Positions 48,430-60,100 of a stretch of 64,000 bases of DNA are shown here, piece after piece (position 1 is the stretch's first letter; every line of letters starts with the position of its first letter). The stretch is from assembly GCF_018320785.1 (NCBI RefSeq), contig NC_054877.1, positions 18,396,329 to 18,460,328 of the forward strand, given 5' to 3'. Origin of the DNA: Cheilinus undulatus. Its lineage: Eukaryota > Chordata > Actinopteri > Labriformes > Labridae. Under the pieces are notes generated by a model. That model was given only the letters and a program-made list of their open reading frames with translations, was not told the origin of the DNA and did not search any database. A program made the translations under genes and the position numbers.

Positions 48430-48721
48430 AATTTATTGACGGTCCCTCAATTATCACCAGACGCTGACAGCGAAGGCGCAGAATAGAGTTAACCGCGCTG
48501 CTGTTGTCATTTCTGGGTGTATAGAGTGAGAAGACACCGGTAGATCCGTAGCGAATGTCTGTCGAATATCCAACCTAAAATCTAACTTCACGGCGGTCCA
48601 CAACACAGAGGGCTGGGGCAGCCATCGCTGACGCAAACGTTACTTTCACTTGCAGTTACAACCACAAATGAATCGAAAGTGATACCTCAGAGTGAGCGAA
48701 GTTTCTCTGATACGTGGCAAG
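48430..48721 (+). promoter_or_regulatory. Promoter and non-coding first exon of the E2/U-box gene (inferred)
   Basis: This stretch is richer in CG than its surroundings and ends in a near-consensus donor, GTGGCAAG|GTAAGT (intron starts 48722). The only ATG close to the donor (48668) is followed by TGA after three codons, so the exon would be untranslated. The next exon would be 50071-50200, whose ATG lies directly behind its acceptor. The transcription start is not visible. Confidence 0.5.
48639..48683. promoter_or_regulatory. Two IRF-like half sites in the presumed leader exon
   Basis: GCAAGTGAAAGTAAC (minus strand, 48639-48653) contains AAGTGAAAGT. GAAAGTGAT (plus strand, 48675-48683) has the GAAA core repeated in part. 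Both resemble interferon-regulatory-factor binding half sites, but neither is a full GAAANNGAAA ISRE. Chance occurrence is possible. Confidence 0.25.
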
Positions 48722-50070
48722 GTAAGTTTGTTGTCTGAACTTCTAACTTTTTTTTTTACAAGACTGGATATGTGACAACGGAATCTCTGTGTTTTCTTTT
48801 CTTCAAATGAGCCCTGACGAATAGTATTTACTCTGTTCCTATTGCTTACCAAGTCAAATCAAACAGGAACTGAAAACTCTAATTTCAGCTGGGTGCTGTT
48901 ATATTTATTTTAGCAAGAAGATCTTTTTCCCCACTTAATTAAGCTTCCTTGGACCACATTCTTTTGTTATTGCTCATTGTTTTTTTGTTGTTTTGTTTGT
49001 TGTCTCTATCTTTATTAATTCCTGATTTGGTCATGACTGTGGTACACCAACCAACGTGATTATCAATTAAGCGATTATGGGAGATATTACAAGCAGTAAA
49101 CGCAGGTTTTTTTCTATTTGAAGGTTGAATACATTCAGGATATTTTTCAGACTTACTGTAATCCCTTTGCTGTGATTACCTTGTGCTTGTCAACCAAGTG
49201 CAACACCCAAGAGGTTAGGTAACGTACGTCATCCTCACCTGGTGAAGCTAAAAGCTGAAATACCCTTCACTGCTAACCTATCCACCGTATTTCTTCATTG
49301 TTGTCTGAGACACCTCATAATTCAACAAGGTTTGTGAGACTTTTGGGCTTTTTTAGTGTTTGGAAATTTAAGAAGCATGACAGTATGCGGTAAAGGTGAA
49401 GAAGTAGGTTATTCTAACATTACTGATACAATAAACGACACATTTAAGGTAGCTGTGGCAGACTTGTGATTTGCTAACTGAAATATTGACGTGAAATTTT
49501 CTGCTAACTATTAATACTATTATGTTACCCTTCAATATTAGTTCAGCTTTGGTGGTCTCTTCACTTTTTGATAACACAATAAACTGGTCAAAGTTAAATT
49601 TACTTCACTATACAGTATTTTACTCGTTCTTTGCTTGTATTTCCCCCATTTTCTGCTTGACTTTACTGCTACATTTATGAGCCCATGTTATTTAACACGT
49701 TTGCTATCTATTAAATAAGTGACTTCTTTTCCTTTAATCTCCACACTTTATTTTCAGGTTTTCTGTTTGCTACTTTTTGTTTGAATAGCTTCCTGTCTTG
49801 ATTATTGTGGGCCACACAGATAAAGAAATGACAGTTTTATTAAAGTAAGCAAAAGGGGCATGCTATACACCAGAAATGAGCCGAGACAGAGTTATGACAA
49901 GCACTTACCAATACATCACTGGTCTAGAGACACTTGACGCTCTGTAACTGGGTTAAGTGGGTTTGCTGTAGATAATTTTAAGCTGTATCAGTGAAAGCAC
50001 AGTAAATTATAAAATATTCATGCTGTAATTACAATATGTTTCATGTAATATTTTTAATGTTTTTCTTCAG

Positions 50071-51157
50071 ATGGGTGAAATATTCAACATACTTCAGAAG
50101 TTCAGACTTGAATCATACTACAACCAGTTTTTTCAGCTGGGCGTGAAGGATGAGAGAGATTTCCTCGACAGTATAACAGATGAAGATCTGAAGGGCATGG
50201 GTAAGACCCCCATCAGCCTTTGAACACATTTTTCTTTCACCCTGTTAAAAAATCAAAACATTCTCTAGATCAGCGGTTTCCGGACTTGTCGACTGGGCCC
50301 CCTTTGGCAGTTCAAAATATTTTCAGTCCCCCTGCACCCCTGGTCATACACATTACAGAGCGTGTATAAAAATTTGCAAACACATGACAAAAATAATGTT
50401 GTGAACAAGTTCCCTTTTTCAAATTAATTATAACATAGAACCTCAAAAGACAAAATAACAACCATCAATTTAAATAGAGTTTAACGATGCAATAGTTTCA
50501 GTGACTACTGTGGGCTTGTTTTGTGTTGCATAATCTTGTTTCATTTTCACTGTTCAGTTTTGAGCTATATTTTTTCTTGATAAAGGCAACAGCAGAATAA
50601 CTTATCTCACTTAGTTAGGACGTTGCAAAAGGAGTGTGGCCAGGGCTCTCCCATTGAGCACTCGGTACACCTTTTCCATTCTAATCCAAAATGCAGACAA
50701 TGGCTGAATCCCAGTTCTCCCCTTAACCCTCAATCTTAAAGGTGAAAAGGTTTCTATCTATCGATCCATTGTTTTGTGTTAGTACTGAGGAATTGTTTTG
50801 GATAAGAATATAAAGAACATTCAGTACCTTAGATAAGCAAATGGTGCATTAAAACCACAACTTTTATATAGTAGTTGACTGTAAGACCACCATACCATTG
50901 CATTTTGATTGACAATTTACATTATTAGTCAAATGAATAAGTAGCTTCTTATTTCTGAAACCACCACTTTATGGATTACATTCTTAAAGGTTTAAGTCAA
51001 GTGGAGAAGAACCGTTTCTCAGCAATGAAAAACTACATTCAGAGACTCCGAGCTCCAGAGCGCCAAGTTCAAACTGTGGCCCCTGTGCAGAAATCATTGG
51101 AACCATTCTGTCTGAAGTACACGTACCCTAAATGTCCTCAACTAAAACAGATTAAAG
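50071..51157 (+). CDS. E2/U-box gene exons 1-2: SAM domain
   Basis: Residues 1-65 read FNILQKFRLESYYNQFFQLG then VKDERDFLDSITDEDLKGMG and SQVEKNRFSAMKNYIQRL. This is the usual SAM pattern: a first helix with L..Y...F, a D-x-FL-x-x-ITDEDL-x-x-MG centre and a last long helix. SAM domains self-associate or bind other SAM proteins. The ATG follows directly on an acceptor (TTTTCTTCAG). Residues 66-99 (exon 2 end) form a linker with LKYTYPKCPQLKQIK. Confidence 0.8.
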
Positions 51158-54100
51158 GTATGAGTAACATCTCTTAACTAATTTTGACCATTGAATGAGC
51201 TAGAACCAGCCATTGGGTTGTTGAAAACACAAAGGGTTGTGTTTAATAATATGATCAGACAATGTTACATCAATCATCGTGCAGATTTTGCACATATCAC
51301 AATATCAGAAAACATCTTAACTGTGGTAATTTGCAAATTTTCAGATATGGATCCAGTGCAAAACACTGTGGAGGATCTGATGTTACGGATCGGCCACCTT
51401 GAAAGTGTCGGCAATGCCAAAGGAGTCTGCCTGTACACGGTCGATGGGATGCCCCTGTCAGATGATCCCTTCTTCAACACCTGTGAGCAGATCTGAAAAC
51501 TTTTACACAGAGAAGAGTTGACATTGATATTTTATTTTTACATTTGACTTTAGGATTACTACAACAATTCAATATACACAGTAGGGCTGCAGTAATAGAT
51601 TCTTTTTGTAGTCGAATACTCTGTTGATTCTTCTGACGATTAATCGAGTACTCTGATAAGAAATGTTTAATTTTTTTAAATCAGTCAATTTTGCTTTTTC
51701 TCAAGAGAAGTAGTGCTAGACAAATGAGAAAAGAAGCTGGGTCCCTTAAATGAACTACTTCTATATTAGAAATTGGTATTAACAGGTTCCCTAAAGAAAA
51801 TATATTTTACAATGTGCAATTAAGTTCTGATGACAGTTTACATTTCTTAAAGTTACAAGGAAAAGAAGTTAAATGATGACATTAGATTATGCCATAATTG
51901 GGGTTTTAGGGATCCTCTCCCAGGAAATGTTTGGCGCCCTCACTTTATTTCTTTCATTGTAGTTTATATTTATTTTCCAATTTGCCATTAAAGTAAAGGG
52001 ACAGTTTATCATTTTAATATCCTCTAGTTTATGCATGAATGTAATATTTCACATTCTAGCAAGGAAAGGTTTCGTCATTCACACAGCAGTCTGATGATGG
52101 CTGAAAGGTGAACCTTTAGATTACAGGAATATGGTCTATCTTTTCAAAGGGTGTTCACTTTAAATTTTTGCAAATTTCTGTTTGTGAGTTCATCCACCAT
52201 AAAAATATGACATTTTAAGACCATCCACTGACATGGAGAACACATTTCAAGGGATAAAGCTGCTTCTGTGACCTGTTGAATCCTGACTGTATGATGATGA
52301 ACTTTAACCTGTTTAGTCTCCCTCCGTCACTGTCTGTGGCAATAGCATGTTTCTATTTAATTGGTGTCAATTCATTATCAATGTAAGTCTTATCAAATCA
52401 TTTGGGATGCTAAAACATTTTGAAAAATACGCTACAATCAAGACATCAGTGCACTGAATTTTAGATAAGTTATAACTAAATGTATAACGTGCACACGCGG
52501 ACTTGAATCAGGCTTGAATCATGAAGCCTGACTGTCTTCTGTGAAACCGTTGGGTCAATCAGAGAAGTTTATGAAATTCCCTGAAGTCTGCAGACACAAA
52601 CTGAGCGCTGTCTCACACCAGTAGATCATGCAGGCACTGCGTAAACTCGGAGATCTGCGTAGGTTCACAGGTGCAGGCATAGTGCCATATCTGCCATGAA
52701 GCCACGGCCAGTGGCTGATTGTTGGAACTGCAGGTGGACTCTGTATCTGATAATGTTGGTCGGTATATGTTGGCCTTATAAACAGAAAAATGTCTACTGA
52801 AAAGTTCAAATATTCAAATAAATGTTTATCATCTTCTGCAGGGTCCTTAAAAGACAGACATATTCAGAATGGAGATACTGTTTACTCCATCTTTACGCCA
52901 AAGGAAAATCTGAAACATGCTCCACAGGTCCCAAAACGAGACATTGGTGACACCTTTGGAGACGACGTTGTTCGATGCCACATAATGCTCAAGGTGTGTT
53001 TTCAGGTTTATGGATATGCTCATTCAAGCTAAAATCCAAAATGAAAGAAACTCTTTTATATATCTTATCCTTCTGTTTCTTGTGTCCTGCAGGGAGATTT
53101 TGAGGTGTCAGTGAACTTTGCAGGTGATACCATCACCAGCCTGCGACTCAAGCTGGCAAATGAAAGTGGAATCCCAGCACATGTCCTCCATCACAGGTAA
53201 TCCAGAATTCACAAAGTATCACTAACAGTTGGGTTTCTCTACCTGTACGGGATTTTTCATGCTTTTTTTCTTTGTAGAGGTAAACACAGTGCTGGTGACA
53301 CCCTGCGGAGTTGTGGAATCTCTGAGAAGTCCACAGTCTTCTTCTCTCTGTCCACCTTTTCGGGTGAGACTCCACTGAATGAGACTTTCTTCATAAATGA
53401 TGTTGTGCCTTCAGTGCAGCAGTCCCAGATTGGGATCAGTACGTTCCTGTCTTCGCTTTGTGCTCTGGTAAGTTGACCTTGTAACTTTTTTGATGCATGA
53501 AAATCACTAAAATTGCTAATTTGATGACCCCTTTTTCCATTGGTTTTCCATTTAATAATAAAGCACAGTGATTACATGCCACATCAACATTTTATAGCCA
53601 TACTAACAGTGTAACTCTGGAAATAGCAAAATTAGGCATTTTATTTTATTCACCAGTTTGATGTAGATTAAAATATCTCAGCAGCTACTAGCAGGATTGC
53701 TTTGAATACGAAAGCTTGCTTCCATATCTTACTTAGGATTAATTGTAATTATTCTGGTGATCCCACTATTTTAATAAATATTTTTAATTAATTAGGTAAA
53801 CTTTTGAATCCGCCCAATACCCTGACAAATGAGCAAATAATAAGACATGCCGTTTAACAGTCATTTGTTAAAGTTTGCTACCGTGTTAATATTTTTAAGA
53901 TTACATGATGATCATGATGACCAGTTTGGCATCAGCCTTTTAGCATTGACGTTGTACGCATGCTGGAATGATATACTGTATATCAGTGGTTCTCAACTGG
54001 TGAATCTGGATACAAAAGTGAGAACCAAAACCAACCTGAGTGGATCACAAGTATGTCTGGCAAAAATAAAATGTCAGGAAATAAAAAACATTGAGCGCTT

Positions 54101-57100
54101 TTTAATCATGTTTGATTTGTTGTGTATCTCTGTATATTGTTCTGAAGCTACACCATTTGTTCTTAAATAAAGACATATTGAAAAACAGCAGATATTTGGA
54201 GTGCAACTTCTTATTATAGGAGGGATGCTTGGCCCTGAAGCTACACCATTTGAGAACCACTGTTGTATATGATGAGTAATGTTGTTAATATAACAGAATC
54301 AGACAATATAGATAGCTGTTTTTATACTTTAACAAAAATAGAGCTCTTAAGCTCACGATATTTCCTAGAGGGTAGATAAACTCCTACATACTGTCTATAC
54401 GGCACAGCTACATTTGCAACATTTTGGCCTTGAGACATTGCTTACATATCTGTGCAATTTAGCCAGTGTCACTTCCTCAGCTCTGTCCGTTCATAAGAAA
54501 CATAAACATAATTTTTACACCAATGTTATGAATGCAACTTAGACAACCCCAATTAATGGAGTTGCAGTCACTGCATCCAAACGTGAAAACACAACCATGA
54601 GCTGAGCAGTAAACCAGAGTCGAATAAATGGCAGCTGTGTATACCTGGTGTGAAGTCTGGACCTCACCCACAGCGTCCTTCCTTGGTTACCCGACAAGCA
54701 CAGTCTTCGGCTCCCACGAGCTGCCAGCCCCGTCTGGTTGGTTTCATTCAGCTTTTGTTGTGTTGTGGTGGAGAGATGGTGGAAACGGTGGTGCAGGTTT
54801 AAAAACGCGCAGGCTAAACTCATGCAGCTAAGCAAGCACGGCACAGGCTGAACTACACAACTTCACATGTTTGTCCATCAGATGTAAGAGTGAAGTAGTT
54901 CTTTACGGAGTCTCTATCATGGCTCTGCAGCTGCTGCGAATCCCCGCTGCTCTCTGTACAGGTGTCCCCAATTTCACAATCAGCCGGTTTTCAAACACAC
55001 AGACCGGAAGTGACATCTCACAACACCGACCTGTGTTGCTGGAATTTGTAGTCTTTATTTCCCAGGCTTTACCTGACAATATATTTACACACAGCTGCTG
55101 CATCTCTGTTTAATACCAGCTCATAGTTTCAGGGGAAAAGAAAAGTGAGAAAGAGAAAAGACCCCAAACCTATCCGTAACACCAAGAAGACTTGAGAAAT
55201 TTCAGTATTTGCCAAACTGTCAATCTGTCCTTTTGTATGATATAAATCATTTCGAGAAGAGAGATCAATAATAATGTGGTTTAATTAGCACACTGACACT
55301 TTTGTCTCAGTCAAAGGTCTGCTGGCGTTGCTCTAGACTCAAATCTGTTTGCTTTAGTCATTTAACACAAACAGCTATAAAAAGATGCCAAATCTAGCAA
55401 TGTATATCATAGATTCATTTACTTTGTATACCTGGTCTTTAGCTGATGTAAAAGATATCCTTGTCTTCTAGAAAAATCATTGCACAAAAGAACAACTGAA
55501 GAAACTGATCTCCCACATACGGAAACTGACTGGATGTAACCCTCTTGCTCAAAGTTTGCATCAGTTACTCTGCAGGAACGAAACCATAACCAGGAATCAA
55601 AAGGTGAATGATAGTGAGTTTTATAGTTGTTTTGTTAAGTCTTTCTGAGCTGTACTTTTTAAAGCTGCCCTGTTATACACATCATTTTTTATGTTCCTTC
55701 AGTTGCCATTTCTCTTGCCGTTTTTGTTTGTATTGTAGGTTGCAGTTGTTGAAGGCTTGTACCTGCTCTTCAGGGAGCTTTTACCTCAACGTGGATCACA
55801 ACGAGGCGGGAAGATCATCGAGGACCTGGATGTCTTTGAGAATTCACTATGCTGCTGGGCATATATCAAATCAGAAGCAGCAGTACGATAATATAAATGT
55901 GTTTTTACGAGCTTGTCATTGGTAGGAACAGTAATTGTAGAGCTTTGGTTGTCCACTGGACAAATTATGACTGCTTTTGCTCAACTTGTTTAACAGAAAG
56001 TGACATCAGACCATGAGAACTACGCACTTATCACTCTCATGACTGAACATGGCAGCCGTTTCTGTGAACCTGTCAGAGTGCCTGGAGTACCTGGTGCCTT
56101 GGAGCGAGCAGAAGTTCTCCAGAAAATTAAAGGTGAAACAACTTTTTTTTTCTGTGTGCAGACACAACTGTGTAAGAATGAGAGGCATCACAGAATCAGC
56201 ATTAAGTAACATACTTGAGTGTCCCCATGTCTGTGGTTTATGTCTTGCATATCTGTTATGTATGTGGCCTGAGTGTTCTGTTTTGCCCGCTAGAGGTATC
56301 CCCCAGTAACACACATAGTGCGCAGGCAAGTACCTGAACAGCATTTTTCATGATGCTGGTTGTGTGCACAAAACAGATGTTGATAAAACAAATATATGTT
56401 TGTTGTGCTTCTGCATAAATTTGTTTATGCCTCTGTAAATCTGCACCATTGTGACCTACAGTATGCCATACCTGTGCGTCGTTGTGTCTATGTCGCTCTG
56501 CAGTGTTCTGCCCAAAAGCTACCAGGGCAGGAAGAAAAGAGAGTAGACATCAGAGGAGATGGAAAGAACGGCCACTGAATTAGCTTAGGCAGAGGATAGG
56601 GGGGGGTGTAATCCTGTTGTAATGAAAATCACTGAGGTTGACCTTACATTCAAACTTATCATATTTATCATTCTTTGTCTTATCTTTCTCTCCTTTTTCA
56701 GACGGGGGGAAAATTCCAAATTGCACTGAAGAGATTTTACGAGAAACATCTTTGCAGAGAGCCAGTGACATGGAGAAACTCTTGCTCAGTTTGCCTCCGT
56801 TCATCAAAACATATGCTCTGTGGCTGGACCATAACAAGGCGATTGGTCAAAAGTTTGTATCATCTGATTTTTTCTTTTCTTTCTTCAGTTAGATTCTTTT
56901 TCTTTTCCTTTCACTATTTTCACATTTTTTTTGTTAATTTATGGTAGATTAAGTTTACACAACTTTACACTACAGCTTCAGCAATAAGACCTAATATTAA
57001 TCAGCTGATTGTTTGATTTTTTTTGTTTTTTTTTACAATAGAAAAATACACATAACTTCACCAGCAAATTAAGCAAAGCATTAGCCTTGCACCAGATAAA

Positions 57101-60100
57101 TTCTGTTCAGATTTGTCAATGAAAACTTACATATTTATTTGGTGGTCTTTTTCCTTTTATCGTGCCACACCATGATAACCTTCTGCTGACCTCCATGCTG
57201 TGTAGATTTTGTCGACAAAAACTACGACTAAAAATGTTTCCCCCCTTAAAATATAAAATAATTATTCAGACACTGCATTTTCAATTTACTTGGGTTGTCT
57301 TTGTGAAATATAAAAATTTGTTTGATGATCTGAAACATTTAAGTGTGATAAATATATATATATAAAAATATCAGGAATCAGAAAGTAGGCAAATACTTTT
57401 TCACTGCACTGTAGAAAGGTAGAAATGACTTAATCAAAAGACTAAGACTGAAATTCATATAGTGTCAAAATTAACGCTGCCTCCATGACTTGCGCTCTAG
57501 TGCTGTCCTTGGTTCTACATATTTATTTTTAGTCCCCTGAAAGATGCAATTCAGACTTCTGTTTTTTAACTCTGACTCTGACCTGAGCTCTGACTCAGAT
57601 TTGTCTTTCTGACAGCTTTCAGATAAACATGGAGAAGACTTTTGGAAGCATGGTGGAAGAATTAAAAACTCCCTCAAATCAATGGCTCAATGTGACCCCG
57701 CCTTTACATTTGAAGGAGCTGGGACAGTGCAATAATCGCCTTGTCCTGCTGAGTGAAGGTACACTGTGAAATCTCAACTAGGGTGGCTGATTTGTAATAC
57801 TGTTTGTCTGTGTTTTAAATGGTATTTGCACTCTTTGCGTAGTGGAAATAAACACTTAATCAAGTAATTTGAATCAGAACAATTTGAGGCACTATTTACC
57901 CTATGGGGAGGGAAATAGTCTCCTTTTTACATCAAGACATCTTACTTTTATTCAATAGTGGTTGTTACTTTTTTTATGTAAACCATGCAAGTGTTGCTGC
58001 TTTTGTTTGGTGTTACTGTTTGGGTTTTTGCTTCAAATCTTAATGGTAATGAAGTTAAATCTGAACTCTTGTAAGGATATTACTATTTTTTTCATAATGC
58101 TTTTGATACTGAATATAATGTTTGTTGAACTGGTAATTTAAAAACTTGTATTTTCCCTCAGACAACCTCGGGGTGTGCCTGTACAAAGACAAAGGATCCA
58201 GTGATTCAATCAGAGTGCGTGATTGTTTGAGTGGCAAAAACAAAATAGTGGATGTGAATTTGCTGGCAGCCAGGTAAAGTATCTCTTCGTATTTAATATC
58301 TACTTAATCTCTCTCATAATGCTTTCTGATTATGATGTATGTGACATTTAACACAGGACTGGTGATCACAGAGATGACAGAACATTTGTCACAACCAGGA
58401 CACCAACAGAAGCCATTCTGGTAACACTTTGTCTCCTGTTACTTTTACTTTTCAGAATATGAGACTTGCATTTGTTGATTTTATTGGAATTGCTGTCATT
58501 TAACGTGTTGTCACATTTTAAATAGAAGTTGACTGACAAGAGATTGTCATTAATGCAAGCACAGCATTGCATTTGTGTCACTATCAAGTTATAAAATCAA
58601 CTGACCAACAACAAAGAACCATTTCTCATTTATAGATGTTATCCTTGTATAAAGTTCCTATGTTAAGCATTGAAGTGAGCAAACAAAAATGGAAATTAAA
58701 TTTATTGAAGTTTCTTCAAAGTTAGAAGTAGGGCATGCTTTCAATGTGATGTTCTCGACTTCAACTTTTCACCAGGTGCTGATAGACACCAGCTCCTCCA
58801 TGGAGGAAGAGTGCTATGGAAGTGCTGAAATAAAGAAGATTAATGCTGTGAAAGAGCTCTTTGACAACTTTGCCACAAGGACCATGGCTTATGATTTTCA
58901 TCACGTCATTGGCCTCGTAAAATTTGACTCCATGGTGAAGACTCTCCACACATTTACTGAAAATCTGGAAAAGTTCAAGGTGATTTCAGTCTTGTCTGTT
59001 CAGTTCTTTTGTTAAAATATGCATTTAACTAAATCACAGAATTACATCTGGAGTGAAACTAAAGGATTTTGTTTTCTCTCTATGCAGGAGCACATTCGTA
59101 ACCTGGAGGCAAGTGGTTGTACTCTGCTGTATGATGCACTGCGACGTGGCGCAATTGAGCTGGAAAAGGTTAAGGCCAGATTTCCTGAGTGTAGACTCCG
59201 CATCATGTGCCTGACTGATGGGAATGATTCTGGGTAAATCTCTTTTTCTGTTCTGTTTGATTCAGTGTTCATTTCTAATTCCTGAGCTTTTTGGATATAG
59301 TGATAGATGAGGACCAAATGTCATGAGTAATGATGATTTTACAATGGTTTTAAGACTGAATGACTCAATGGTTTAGTGACTCTGAACCCTTCATGCTTTC
59401 CATAGATCCTCCATAGAGCCCATCCCTGTTACAACCCGACTGCTAAAATCAGACATTGTTGTGGATTCGATCCTTCTTGGAAATGTGGAGAACAACATGC
59501 TGCATGGAATAAGCAATGCAACAGGTGGGGCATCTTTGAAAGCCAGCTTTAGCCCTCAAAACTGAATGTGCTTGTGAAACTTCTTGGATTGTGCCATGTT
59601 TCATACACTATTTTTTTTTATCTCCCCTCCACATGGCTGCCAGGTGGCTGCTGTTTCAAACCAAAGACAACCAAAGAGGGTCTGAAGCTCTTCGAGATTG
59701 AGACCGTTCTGTCTTTGGAGCAGAGGAAACTGAAGGAAAAACTCGACTCCTCTTCCATCAGTAAGGTTAGTTTTTGTTTAGCAATGCCCACCATTCTGTT
59801 TAAAATGCTTTGAAACTAAAAACATTGGTTTAACTCAGGCTAAACGCTGCACATCAAGTTCATCTGTGTTCATTTATTTTTCCCCTTACAGAGTACTTTG
59901 TTAGGCATCTTCAAAACTCACGGGTACGATGAAAGTCCAGAGATTTTGCTGCCAAGTCAGATAAACAGCAAAGTGACAGTGACTGAGAGGTGAGTGATTC
60001 AAATGATGACCACTTGAGAAAATTATAGTATTAACATTTTACTCTAAAGCCCAGTTCAGACAGATGATTCACAGCAGTATTAGACTGGTTTAAAGCATTG

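Noticed and set aside
50265..50350. CAGCGGTTTCCGGACTTG resembling a hAT left terminus
   Set aside because: No matching inverted end or target duplication found to the right, so only a possible truncated fragment.
54871..55113. 80-codon open frame with MALQLLRIPAALCTG start
   Set aside because: The start looks like a mitochondrial presequence, but no downstream exon fits and the nearby promoter motifs lie after its ATG; kept only as context for the intron 6 finding.
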